Below, one piece after another: positions 18,242-27,038 of a stretch of DNA of 64,000 nucleotides. The DNA lies in the NCBI GenBank assembly GCA_045636025.1, contig JAZTWP010000033.1, forward strand, positions 72,994 to 136,993, read 5' to 3'. Source of the stretch: UBA1081 sp045636025 (GTDB lineage: Bacteria > Bacillota > Clostridia > Oscillospirales > Acutalibacteraceae). How positions within the stretch are numbered: position 1 is the stretch's first letter; each line of letters opens with the position of its first letter. Below the pieces are notes generated by a model. That model ran no database searches and was not told the origin of the DNA. It saw only the letters and a list, made by a program, of their open reading frames with translations. Position numbers and translations under genes: made by a program.

Positions 18242-18256
18242 AATACCGGACCTTAA

Positions 18257-20773
18257 TTATTTCTTTGATTTTTTCTGTGCTTTGAGCTGTGCTCTGTAAG
18301 CCTTTTCTTCAGCTTCCTTTGCAAGACGTTCTGCTTCTTCAGCAGCACGCTTTTCGTCAACTCTCTGTTTTGCAGCATCGTATTCTACTACGATTTCATC
18401 AAAATGCTGATAGTTTTCGTACTGACGAACCATCTTTTCAGCATCAAGATAGGGCTTTGCGGCACGGTTGAACTTTGCATGCTTATCCATTTCTTTCTTG
18501 CCGTTTTCACGTGCAAGCTTACGCTTTGTTTCAACAGCTTTGATTTCGTCTTTAAGCTCACCGAGTCTTACATTATCTTTAGACTTCTTTGCCTGAGCCT
18601 TTTCCTGATAAAGCTTCTTGAGAATTTCATCACATTCGTCTTCTTCATTGAAGTAGCCTTCAAGAACTGCAAAATCAGGCTGAACAAGATCCTCTGCATT
18701 TTTGAAATTCTTTTGGATTTCTTTGAAAGCGACTTTCTTGTTCTTTGCAATTTCAATAGACTTTGAACGAGCTTCCTTTGCGGCATCGTCAGTCTTGGGC
18801 ATTGCTTTTGCTTCAGAAATTTCAGCATTGATTTCGTTGATATTCATATCGAGAAGACCTGCAAGTCCTGCAGCATAAACACGTCTGCTCTGTTCAAGCT
18901 GAGCATAGTAAACGGGGTTTGAGAACTTATCAAGTTCATCACATACAAACTTGGCAATTTCAATTTCGTCATTGAATTTCTTGTCTGCAAAATATGCTTT
19001 CTTTGCTGCTTTCTTCTGTTCTTTATCAGAGATTGACTTGTAAGAATTCTTATCAAGAACCTTAGCTTCGGCAAAAGCCATTTCTCTGGAATTTCTGATA
19101 ATGTCAACACCTTCAACAAGGTCTTCATCCTTGAGTGCACCGTTACCGTAGTCTTCATACATCGCACGGACTCTTAAAACACGGACAACAGACTGCTGTT
19201 TTCTTTCATTGAAGTCATACCAGAAATAAGGAATAACATTCATAAGAGCACCGACAGCGGCAACAATGATAAGAACAGTCAGAAGATCACCGAGAATACC
19301 CAGATCATAAAGGGCAGAGTTGGGATTTATGTAGTTATTCTGACCTTCAGAAAACTGTTTTGCAAGAATTTCACCGACAGTAGTTTTTCCGTCACCAAGA
19401 ACTCTGTTGAGAACATCAGGATTCTTTGTAACTTTTTTCGCCATTTCTTCGGTAATTCCGTTTTTCTCATAGATAAAGGGAAGAACAGATGATGTTGCAA
19501 GTGCAAGTACGGTACCGATAGTATTGACAGCTGAAAACATACCGTCAATTCTTTCGCCTGTTTTATACTGCTGATAATCACGGATATCAGCCTGAATTGA
19601 GGGGTTGAGAATATGTGCAAATGAGCCCATAAGAGCATTGAACCACAGACATACAAGAATAAGCCAGATTGTTGCACTGCTGTCAAGATCTTTTATAAAC
19701 AGAAGCATTGAAAGAATAAAGACAATATTAAAGAAGTTTGTGACAATAAGGACTGCCTTTTTACCCCATTTACGGATACAGAAAGGTGCGGCTATCATTC
19801 CCCACAAGGAAGCGTTACCGTAAAGCAGTGTGATGATTCCGTATGCACCGCCGTCACACGCACCGCCGTAGTTATAAAGCCAGTAAAGAATATTTGAATA
19901 TGCAGATTCAAGGAAGCCTATCCAGGAAGCGAGTGAAATTATCCAGAAATACTTATTTTTTGCAACTGCACGCAGAGCATCCGTAAACTTAATCTGAACG
20001 ACGTGAGTTCTTGCCTGAACAATCTTTTCTTCTGTGTATTTATAAACAATAATACAAAGCAGAATACCCAAAACAGCAAGAATCGGATAAAGAAGACGAT
20101 ATACACGGATATCGGTTGTATTGGATTTAAATACATGTTCAGCAATAATAGGTGTGAAAAGATTTACAACTGTGGGAGCGAATGAATAAACAACGCTTTT
20201 GATTGATGCAACGTCTGCTCTTTCCTGAGTATTGGGTGACAAAACATGAATAAGGTTTTCATATCCGTCATAGAAGAAATAATAAATAAACTGCAACAGG
20301 AAGTTCAGAATCATTACAACAGCACATTTTGAAATATATGCAAATGATTTTCCGAAAAGCTCACCGGAACCGAAAAGTGCGCCGAATGCTTCATACGGGA
20401 ACCAGACCATCGAAATACATATAATTGCCGATGGAATTGCCATTGTAACGATATATGGACGGTATTTACCCGCCTTGTTTCTTGTATTGTCGATGATGTT
20501 TGCACGCACTGCAGTAAGAGGAATGTTTGTAAGAACTGCAATAACATACATTATGTACATATCAATAGGTGAAATACCGAGAACACCGCTGAGAAGTGTG
20601 TTGTTTGTTGAAAGCAAACAAGCATTACCCAGAGTAATAATCATATAAGCACCGATACCGCCGCCTGAATAAGCAGCAATTTCCCTGAAGTTCATATAAC
20701 GACCCTTGGGTGGTGTTTTCCAATAAGTTTTTACCTTGCCGACGGTATCGACAACTTTTTCTTTTACGTCCAT
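18257..20773 (-). CDS. GPH-family sugar transporter with a long C-terminal coiled-coil tail
   Basis: The first 510 or so residues are a 12-helix MFS transporter of the glycoside-pentoside-hexuronide:cation type (R-x-x-I-I-D-N-T-R-N-K-A-G-K-Y-R-P-Y near residue 90 is the signature loop). The last 330 residues are a charged, Lys/Glu/Ala-rich, predicted coiled-coil cytoplasmic domain ending in K-x-x-K-K-S-K-K. Normal GPH transporters stop near 450-500 residues, so the tail is unusual. AAGGAGG precedes the ATG. It lies just upstream of the GH125 gene and likely imports its substrate or product. Confidence 0.85.
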   Translation of the reverse strand: MDVKEKVVDTVGKVKTYWKTPPKGRYMNFREIAAYSGGGIGAYMIITLGNACLLSTNNTLLSGVLGISPIDMYIMYVIAVLTNIPLTAVRANIIDNTRNKAGKYRPYIVTMAIPSAIICISMVWFPYEAFGALFGSGELFGKSFAYISKCAVVMILNFLLQFIYYFFYDGYENLIHVLSPNTQERADVASIKSVVYSFAPTVVNLFTPIIAEHVFKSNTTDIRVYRLLYPILAVLGILLCIIVYKYTEEKIVQARTHVVQIKFTDALRAVAKNKYFWIISLASWIGFLESAYSNILYWLYNYGGACDGGAYGIITLLYGNASLWGMIAAPFCIRKWGKKAVLIVTNFFNIVFILSMLLFIKDLDSSATIWLILVCLWFNALMGSFAHILNPSIQADIRDYQQYKTGERIDGMFSAVNTIGTVLALATSSVLPFIYEKNGITEEMAKKVTKNPDVLNRVLGDGKTTVGEILAKQFSEGQNNYINPNSALYDLGILGDLLTVLIIVAAVGALMNVIPYFWYDFNERKQQSVVRVLRVRAMYEDYGNGALKDEDLVEGVDIIRNSREMAFAEAKVLDKNSYKSISDKEQKKAAKKAYFADKKFNDEIEIAKFVCDELDKFSNPVYYAQLEQSRRVYAAGLAGLLDMNINEINAEISEAKAMPKTDDAAKEARSKSIEIAKNKKVAFKEIQKNFKNAEDLVQPDFAVLEGYFNEEDECDEILKKLYQEKAQAKKSKDNVRLGELKDEIKAVETKRKLARENGKKEMDKHAKFNRAAKPYLDAEKMVRQYENYQHFDEIVVEYDAAKQRVDEKRAAEEAERLAKEAEEKAYRAQLKAQKKSKK

Positions 20774-20891
20774 CAGAAGACCTCCTTATAATTCATTTTA
20801 TTATATCATATTTTATTTCTCTTTTCACCACTTTTTTTTATTTTGAATATACATTTTTAAGACAAATAATTGTACATTTGTTACAAAAAAA

Positions 20892-20916
20892 CAGTCTGCA
20901 AAAAAATTGCAGACTG
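20892..20916 (-). terminator. Terminator after the HExxH membrane protein gene
   Basis: CAGTCTGCAA and its inverted TTGCAGACTG form a 10-bp stem. Read on the minus strand it is followed by GTTTTTTTG, nine bases past the gene stop. Confidence 0.85.
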
Positions 20917-20924
20917 CTGATATC

Positions 20925-21413
20925 TTATTCCAGATCCATTTTCATATTTGTGGCTTTCTGCCCCCAGGCATTTGCCCAGCTTTCACAATACACCTTGTAA
21001 TATGAAAGATTCTTCTTTTTTCTGTAAGATGCAAACACATTGCACCATATTGCAGAGGGAATTGCAATAACAAGATAATATAGAGGACCGAGAAGAAGAC
21101 ACTGCCATGTGTGACCGTATTCATGGATTCTTGTATTGTATGTCCAGGTTGCATTCTCGTGATTATCTTTCATAAAAATGAAGAGTCCCAGAGACAGACC
21201 GCCCTGATTCCAGGGAAGATAAACAATGTAAGAATAGCCGAATTTCTGCCAGCGGCGTTTTTTTATCTTTGTGCAGATAAGAAAAACAATTCCACCCACA
21301 ATATTCACGGGAAGCCCCCATGTCCACTGCACAATATAGAAAAGAATATCAAGAATCGTGTTTTTTACGCTCTTTTCTTTTTTATCGGGAGCTGTTTTTG
21401 TTATATCAATCAT
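20925..21413 (-). CDS. Membrane protein with HEYGH metallopeptidase-like motif
   Basis: A 162-residue protein with hydrophobic segments at about 26-46, 70-82 and 108-128. Between them is R-I-H-E-Y-G-H-T-W-Q, a perfect HExxH zinc motif, and near residue 145 C-E-S-W-A-N, whose Glu could be the third ligand. This layout suggests a small integral-membrane metallopeptidase or a relic of one; I do not recognise the family. Its start overlaps the stop of the upstream transporter gene by four bases (ATGA), so the two are co-translated. Confidence 0.7.
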   Translation of the reverse strand: MIDITKTAPDKKEKSVKNTILDILFYIVQWTWGLPVNIVGGIVFLICTKIKKRRWQKFGYSYIVYLPWNQGGLSLGLFIFMKDNHENATWTYNTRIHEYGHTWQCLLLGPLYYLVIAIPSAIWCNVFASYRKKKNLSYYKVYCESWANAWGQKATNMKMDLE

Positions 21414-23062
21414 TTCTGTGCGCTCTCCTTCTCTTTCTTTTTCTCAAGCAGAATCAGATACTGCCCGTCATCATTCATTTCAAGATAATGAGGCTCATCA
21501 TCGGTATTTTCACTCTGACTGAGCCAGGTTTTTTCAAATTTCTGACCTGAGATAAGTTCACAGCGTTCTTTCTGCTCAGGTGTGAGAGTAACGCTGCCGT
21601 ATTTGTGTTTTGTTGCAACTGCCGCACGAATCATTGTGTGATCATCTTTTGTCATTCTGAATTTCTTGAGAAGGAAAAGAGACACAAGTGCTGCAACAAT
21701 AGGGATAACCGCTACGCAGATTCTGACGCCGGTTATGGCAGTATCGGTCTGGGCAAACAACTGCCCCGTTGTGTTCTCAAAATCAGAAACCTTATCACCC
21801 GTAACAAGCCCAAAACCTTCAAGAGTAAAACCTACAAGAGCAGCCATAACACCGCTGATACTCTTTTTGATAAGGGTAGAGAAAGTTGCAATAACACCTT
21901 CTCTTCTTCTACCGGTGATAAGCTCATCAACGTCTGTAAGGTCAGGGAAAATATTTGTGGAGACAAATCCGAGTCCCGACATACCGAAAGGATAGAGAAT
22001 CATACTTATCATCATAAGGGCAACCCACAGAAAACTGCCGCCTGACTGCATAAAGAGACCTATACCGAGCCCTGCAACCATAAGAGGAGTTACAATATTG
22101 CCGCACTTTTTCTTGCCGTGTTTCATTGTGAGAGCATAATTGAGCGGAAACGCACCTGCCTCCGCAACACCTGCAACGGCATTGAAAAGAGGATATTTGC
22201 TGTACTGATTAGCAAGGTATTTTATGTAATAAACCTTTGAGTTTGCATAGAAACCTGTTGAAAACTGATATGCAAGGCTCATAAAGAAATACTGACGGAA
22301 TGATCTGTTTCTGAAAACAAGAATATATTCTCTGATAATGTATTTCACATCGAGTTTTTCTTTATGCATACCGAGTGAGCTGGGCTCTTTTGTTTTTGCA
22401 TAAGTAAGAAAAATCGCAATGGCAAAGAAAACAGAAAGAACTATACCGATAACAAGAAACGGTGCTTTTGATTCAGATGTGAGATTGTCATCTGAACCGA
22501 AAATTCCGAGAATCAGCACAACAATACCGAATGCGGGAACCATACCTGCAGAATTGAACAGATAACCAACAGAGTTATACTGTGTACGAAGATTATATTC
22601 GGGGGCAAGTTCGGGAAGCATTGCTGTGTGAGGCACACCGATAACTGTGTATGCAGTTTTGTAAAGCATATAGACAAGCACAAAATATGTCATTGCCTTT
22701 GTGGGATTTGCATTACCGTCAAGACCGAATGAATTCCACAGAAGAGTGTAAGAAACAGCCATCAACGGCAAGCCCCACAGAAGATAGCGTCTGTGTTTAC
22801 CGGTTTTTGACCTTGTACGGTCTGTTATAATACCCATAACCGGATCTGTGACAGCATCCCATATAGTTGCAAGCATAACTACTATACCTGCCTGCTTAAG
22901 AGAAAGATTTACAACGTCTGTCAGGAAAATTGTAAAATACATACCGATAATGTATCCTGCACCGCCCATATACATATTGGCATAGCTGTAATTTATCATA
23001 GGAAGAATAGTTGTTCTGAAATCACCCTGAACACCTATCGCTTTTTTTATTCTTTCACCCAC
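21410..23062 (-). CDS. GPH-family (MFS) sugar:cation symporter
   Basis: A 12-helix transporter of 550 residues. The conserved loop D-P-V-M-G-I-I-T-D-R-T-R-S-K-T-G-K near residue 75 is diagnostic for the glycoside-pentoside-hexuronide:cation family (MelB-like). It has a roughly 70-residue soluble tail rich in Lys and Glu. The start is GTG at 23062 with AAAGGAC upstream. The substrate is not readable; neighbours (GH125 mannosidase, epimerase) suggest host or yeast glycan sugars. It is divergent from the epimerase gene. Confidence 0.88.
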   Translation of the reverse strand: MGERIKKAIGVQGDFRTTILPMINYSYANMYMGGAGYIIGMYFTIFLTDVVNLSLKQAGIVVMLATIWDAVTDPVMGIITDRTRSKTGKHRRYLLWGLPLMAVSYTLLWNSFGLDGNANPTKAMTYFVLVYMLYKTAYTVIGVPHTAMLPELAPEYNLRTQYNSVGYLFNSAGMVPAFGIVVLILGIFGSDDNLTSESKAPFLVIGIVLSVFFAIAIFLTYAKTKEPSSLGMHKEKLDVKYIIREYILVFRNRSFRQYFFMSLAYQFSTGFYANSKVYYIKYLANQYSKYPLFNAVAGVAEAGAFPLNYALTMKHGKKKCGNIVTPLMVAGLGIGLFMQSGGSFLWVALMMISMILYPFGMSGLGFVSTNIFPDLTDVDELITGRRREGVIATFSTLIKKSISGVMAALVGFTLEGFGLVTGDKVSDFENTTGQLFAQTDTAITGVRICVAVIPIVAALVSLFLLKKFRMTKDDHTMIRAAVATKHKYGSVTLTPEQKERCELISGQKFEKTWLSQSENTDDEPHYLEMNDDGQYLILLEKKKEKESAQK

Positions 23063-23172
23063 ATAATCACGTCCTTTCTTTAAGTTTATTATAAAACCGG
23101 AATTTTTTCAAGTTTTTATTGAAGATTAAAGAAATTAAGTTTATAATAGACAAAAAAAGACGGAGTGATATT

Positions 23173-24009
23173 ATGGATTGCAAATCAGTATGCACGGGAA
23201 TTGACAAAGCTTTCGGCAGAAGTCTTACCGAGCAGATGGATATAATAAAAAATGCAGGTTTTGAAGGTGTTTTTGCTGACTGGATGAAAGATGAAGATAT
23301 GAACGCTATTTTGTCCTACGCAAAGAAAATCGGTCTGGAAGTTATTTATCTTCACGCTCCGTTTTACGGAATGGATGACCTCTGGCACGATGATGAAGGC
23401 ACTCTTGCAGAAAAAATGATGAATGACCTTTACGGCTGTGCCGATTGCTGCGCAGAAAACGGAATTGAAGCAATGGTCTGCCACGCTGTTATCGGTATGG
23501 ACAACCACTCACCAAATGAGCTTGGCATTAAACGAATTGCTGATATTGTTGAATACACAAAAGAAAAAGGTGTAAAAATTGCCTTTGAAAACACAGAAGG
23601 CCCCGAATATCTTCAGATGATTTTTGACAATTTCGGCCACTACGACCATATAGGTTTCTGCTTTGACTCAGGCCACGAAATGTGCTACAACAGAGGCATT
23701 GATATGCTTGACAGACACGGCAGAAAGCTTATTGTTACCCATCTTAACGATAATATGGGACAGACAGAGGAAGAAATAACTTTCCACGACGATAATCATA
23801 TGCTCCCCTTTGACGGAATCGGAGATTGGGAAAACATTGCAGAAAGAATGCACAAGTGCGGATTCACAGGTCCTCTTTCTTTTGAGCTTGTAAAAGGCAA
23901 CAGACCCGAAAGAAATACAAATGACAGATATATTCCTATGACATTTGAGGAATATATGGCAGAAGCTTTTGAAAGAGCAGACAGATTCAGAAAAATTTAT
24001 AACAGATAA
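23173..24009 (+). CDS. Sugar phosphate isomerase/epimerase (AP endonuclease 2-like TIM barrel)
   Basis: A 278-residue TIM-barrel protein of the xylose isomerase-like superfamily. Metal-ligand segments are seen in sequence: H-A-P-F near residue 57, A-F-E-N-T-E, G-F-C-F-D-S-G-H-E with Asp and His, H-L-N-D-N and the C-terminal S-F-E-L. Family members isomerise or epimerise sugars or inositols. The start ATG at 23173 follows GGAG. It is transcribed away from the transporter genes; a shared sugar-catabolic role is inferred. Confidence 0.85.
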   Translation: MDCKSVCTGIDKAFGRSLTEQMDIIKNAGFEGVFADWMKDEDMNAILSYAKKIGLEVIYLHAPFYGMDDLWHDDEGTLAEKMMNDLYGCADCCAENGIEAMVCHAVIGMDNHSPNELGIKRIADIVEYTKEKGVKIAFENTEGPEYLQMIFDNFGHYDHIGFCFDSGHEMCYNRGIDMLDRHGRKLIVTHLNDNMGQTEEEITFHDDNHMLPFDGIGDWENIAERMHKCGFTGPLSFELVKGNRPERNTNDRYIPMTFEEYMAEAFERADRFRKIYNR

Positions 24010-24013
24010 AAAA

Positions 24014-24044
24014 AAGGAGACACTTCAGCTTGAAGTGTCTCCTT
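24014..24044. terminator. Bidirectional terminator between epimerase and PHP gene
   Basis: AAGGAGACACTTCA, loop GCT and TGAAGTGTCTCCTT make a perfect 14-bp stem, with A-rich sequence before it and T-rich after, serving both convergent genes. Confidence 0.88.
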
Positions 24045-24056
24045 CTGTATTAAAAA

Positions 24057-25382
24057 TTACATATTATCAAGAACAGCAGCTCTGTAAATAAGTTCGCCGA
24101 TAATGTTTCTTCTGAGCATTTCGATGAACTTCAGGAACATCTCAACGATTGCGGGATATTCGGGATCTTCGGGATAGTAGATCATGCAAGCTTCCATGTT
24201 GCCGTCATCGCAGACGAAGGGCTGAGAAAGAACGATACCGCCTTCGTTCTTGATCTGGAAACGTACATAAGAACCAATTACATCGCTGTATTCACGAAGA
24301 TTGATTGAATCGCCTGTTGCGATAACTTCACCGTCTGCAACCCATTCAACTGTGTAATCTGTTGAAGATTCGATAGTTGCTGAGATTGTGTCTGTTGCTT
24401 CGTCAACGTCAATTCTTGTAACCTTTGCGTAGTCACCTGTGCCTACGAATTCGTCACCGAGCTCAACCTTTGAATATGTTGAACAAGCAAAGAATGTGCC
24501 GTTTTCCATAGCTGTACGAAGATTTTCAACATTGTTTTCAGACATAAGCATTATTTCAGCTGTAACGCCGATTGTTGAAAGGACGTGAGAGTCATCGTTT
24601 GAGAAGCCCCAGATAACTCTGCCTCTGGGAACTGTGTACATAAGAAGCTGATCCCAGATAACACGGTCATATCTTGCAACTGTGTCACGCTCGTTGTAAA
24701 CTTCGATACCGACACAGCTCTTGTATTTCATAAAGATGTCTGCCCAGATCTTGAGGTTTTCGGGATCTTTAGCTCTTGTGATGTCGTGGTGTGCTGCATA
24801 GAAGTCACCGGGATGATCGATGAAAGAAATACCGCCTGCTGCTTCTGTACCTGCAACGGGACCTTCGTAATCTTCTTCTTTACCCCAGTCGCCCTGGCCG
24901 TAACCGCAGAAGAAACCGTTTACATGGTTCTTTCTCATAACAACACCGTTCATTTCGATGCCGAGAGGTACATCAAGCATACCTCTGCCGTCACGGTCAA
25001 CACCTGAAGTGATTTCTGCATATCTTTCAGCACTCATGGGAGTGAGTCTTTTGATATACTGATTGTAACCGATGAGGGGAAGCATTTCGGGCTTTTTGTC
25101 CCAGCCCTGGTTTACAACACCGTGGTCTGTGATTGCAAGAACATCATAGTCCTGAGCATAATACTCTTCAACAACGTCTTTGATGTCCATTTCGCCGTCA
25201 CTGTAAAGAGTGTGAGCATGGAGCATTGCCTTATACTGGCCCCATGTATCCCAATCTACTGTTTCATAAGGATTTGTGATTGTGTATTCAACTGTTTCTT
25301 CTGCAAAAACGGGGATTGCTGTAAGCGCAACCATCATAACTGCAAGAAAAGTTGAAAGTACTTTTTTGGAAAATCGTTTCAT
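24057..25382 (-). CDS. Secreted PHP-domain phosphoesterase-like protein (copy 1)
   Basis: The protein has 441 residues with a signal peptide (Lys-rich start, hydrophobic core, V-F-A-E near residue 27). The mature part opens with a PHP domain: H-A-H-T-L-Y-S-D-G-E-M near residue 55 and A-I-T-D-H-G-V near 85, later F-I-D-H-P-G-D and S-N-D-D-S-H, all metal ligands of this fold. A C-terminal region of about 130 residues looks like a beta domain and ends in a hydrophobic, Arg-containing helix. Export of a PHP enzyme is unusual; an extracellular phosphoester substrate is inferred. It is a close paralogue of the next gene. Confidence 0.85.
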   Translation of the reverse strand: MKRFSKKVLSTFLAVMMVALTAIPVFAEETVEYTITNPYETVDWDTWGQYKAMLHAHTLYSDGEMDIKDVVEEYYAQDYDVLAITDHGVVNQGWDKKPEMLPLIGYNQYIKRLTPMSAERYAEITSGVDRDGRGMLDVPLGIEMNGVVMRKNHVNGFFCGYGQGDWGKEEDYEGPVAGTEAAGGISFIDHPGDFYAAHHDITRAKDPENLKIWADIFMKYKSCVGIEVYNERDTVARYDRVIWDQLLMYTVPRGRVIWGFSNDDSHVLSTIGVTAEIMLMSENNVENLRTAMENGTFFACSTYSKVELGDEFVGTGDYAKVTRIDVDEATDTISATIESSTDYTVEWVADGEVIATGDSINLREYSDVIGSYVRFQIKNEGGIVLSQPFVCDDGNMEACMIYYPEDPEYPAIVEMFLKFIEMLRRNIIGELIYRAAVLDNM

Positions 25383-25411
25383 AAAATTTCCTCCCATAGT
25401 TTTATACAGTA

Positions 25412-25439
25412 ATTATATCATCATATACTGAAAAATCAA
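25412..25439 (-). promoter_or_regulatory. Promoter of secreted PHP copy 1
   Basis: TTGATT, 16 bases, TGA-TATAAT on the minus strand. The same TTGATT-N16-TATAAT layout stands before copy 2, suggesting that the promoter was duplicated with the gene. Confidence 0.7.
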
Positions 25440-25523
25440 CAAATAATAAGATTTTTGATATTGTGCACAATATCAATTATACTTTTATGTACAACTTATA
25501 ATACAAATCTTGCAAAAAAAATG

Positions 25524-25544
25524 AAGCTGCCCGTAGGACAGCTT
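25524..25544 (-). terminator. Terminator after secreted PHP copy 2
   Basis: AAGCTG and CAGCTT pair across a short loop; on the minus strand the stem is followed by CATTTTTTTTG. Confidence 0.75.
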
Positions 25545-25555
25545 CTGCTTATTTC

Positions 25556-26875
25556 TTAAAGGAAAAATTCGTCATAAATGAATGCACCGATGATTGTTCT
25601 TCTGAGGAAGAGGTACATTTCATAAAGGAACTGCATAATGGGGTTATCAAATGACTTTTCTTCAGGATATTCGATGATGCAAGCGTCCATATTGCCGTCA
25701 TCACAAACATAAGGCTGTGAAAGAACGATGCCGCCTTCATTCTTAACCTGGAAACGTACATAAGAACCGATTACATCGCTGTAATCACGAAGGTTGATTG
25801 AATCGCCTGTTGCGATAACTTCACCGTCAGCAACCCATTCTACAGTGTACTTGCTTGAAGATGTAAGGTCAACTGAAATTACATCGTTTTCATCGTCAAC
25901 AGTAACTCTGTTGATTACTGCGTAATCACCTGTGCCGACAAATTCATCGCCCATTTCATAATGTGCATTCTTTGAGCAGACAAACAGAGTGCCGTTTTCC
26001 ATAGCTGTACGGAGATCTTCAACAGTATTTTCGGGCATAAGCATCATATTTGCTGTGTGACCGATGTGATCATCCCAATGTGAGTCGTCGTTACCGAAAG
26101 CCCAGATAACTCTGCCTCTGGGGATTGTGTACATAAGAAGCTGATCCCAAATAACACGGTCGTGCTTTGAAATTGTATCATCTTCATTGAAAACTTCAAG
26201 ACCTACACAACTTTCGTATGTCATATAGATATTTGCCCAATCACGGAGATTATCGGGATTCTTTGCCTTATTGATATCACCTGCTGCACCGTAGAAGTCA
26301 CCGGGATGGTTGATGAATGAAATACCGCCTGCTTCTTCTGTTGCCTTGATAACTGATTCGTAATCTTCTTCTGTGCCGAGCACACGGTCTCCGGCACCGC
26401 AGAAGTAACCGTTTACGTGGTTCTTTCTTACAACAAGAGCATTCATTTCAATACCGAGAGGTACATCGAGCATACCTCTGCCGCCTCTGTCTGCACCTGA
26501 TGTGATTTCTGCATATCTATCTGCATCCATAGGCTTAAGACTCTTGAAATACTGATTGAAGCTTACGATATCGATCATATCAGGCTTTTTGTCCCAACCC
26601 TTGTTTACAACACCGTGGTCTGTGATTGCAAGAATATCATAATCGAGAGCATAATATGCTTCTACAACGTCTGTGATATCCATTTCACCGTCACTGTAGA
26701 GAGTGTGTGTATGAAGCTGAGCCTTGTATGTTTCCCATACGTCCCAATCAACTGTTGCGTAAGGATCTGTAATTGTGTATTCAACTGTTTCTTCTGCAAA
26801 AACGGGGATTGCTGAGAATGCAACCATCAGAACTGCAAGAAAAGTTGAAATAAGTTTTTTTGAGAATGATTTCAT
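25556..26875 (-). CDS. Secreted PHP-domain phosphoesterase-like protein (copy 2)
   Basis: A 439-residue tandem paralogue of the preceding entry. It has the same signal peptide, the PHP motifs H-T-H-T-L-Y-S-D-G-E-M and A-I-T-D-H-G-V-V-N, F-I-N-H-P-G-D (Asn replaces Asp of copy 1), and G-N-D-D-S-H. The beta region shares the stretch E-W-V-A-D-G-E-V-I-A-T-G-D-S-I with copy 1. The C-terminal tail again ends in a hydrophobic segment (F-L-R-R-T-I-I-G-A-F-I-Y). Each copy has its own promoter and terminator, so the pair is not an operon. The substrate is unknown. Confidence 0.85.
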   Translation of the reverse strand: MKSFSKKLISTFLAVLMVAFSAIPVFAEETVEYTITDPYATVDWDVWETYKAQLHTHTLYSDGEMDITDVVEAYYALDYDILAITDHGVVNKGWDKKPDMIDIVSFNQYFKSLKPMDADRYAEITSGADRGGRGMLDVPLGIEMNALVVRKNHVNGYFCGAGDRVLGTEEDYESVIKATEEAGGISFINHPGDFYGAAGDINKAKNPDNLRDWANIYMTYESCVGLEVFNEDDTISKHDRVIWDQLLMYTIPRGRVIWAFGNDDSHWDDHIGHTANMMLMPENTVEDLRTAMENGTLFVCSKNAHYEMGDEFVGTGDYAVINRVTVDDENDVISVDLTSSSKYTVEWVADGEVIATGDSINLRDYSDVIGSYVRFQVKNEGGIVLSQPYVCDDGNMDACIIEYPEEKSFDNPIMQFLYEMYLFLRRTIIGAFIYDEFFL

Positions 26876-26904
26876 AACCTGTCCTCCGTTATTTTTATGA
26901 ATAC

Positions 26905-26932
26905 ATTATATCATTATATATTATAAAATCAA
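26905..26932 (-). promoter_or_regulatory. Promoter of secreted PHP copy 2
   Basis: TTGATT (26927-26932), 16-base spacer, TATAAT (26905-26910) with a TGA just before it. Confidence 0.7.
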
Positions 26933-26999
26933 TATTAAAAACCATTTTATTACATTATGCACAATAGTAAAAGCTGATTTTTGTGCACAACAAAAAAAA

Positions 27000-27023
27000 G
27001 AAGACTGCCATATGACAGTCTTC
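27000..27023 (-). terminator. Terminator after purC
   Basis: GAAGACTG and CAGTCTTC form an 8-bp stem; on the minus strand it is followed by TTTTTTTTG, 15 bases beyond the purC stop. Confidence 0.85.
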
Positions 27024-27038
27024 CTGAGTTTATTGTGA

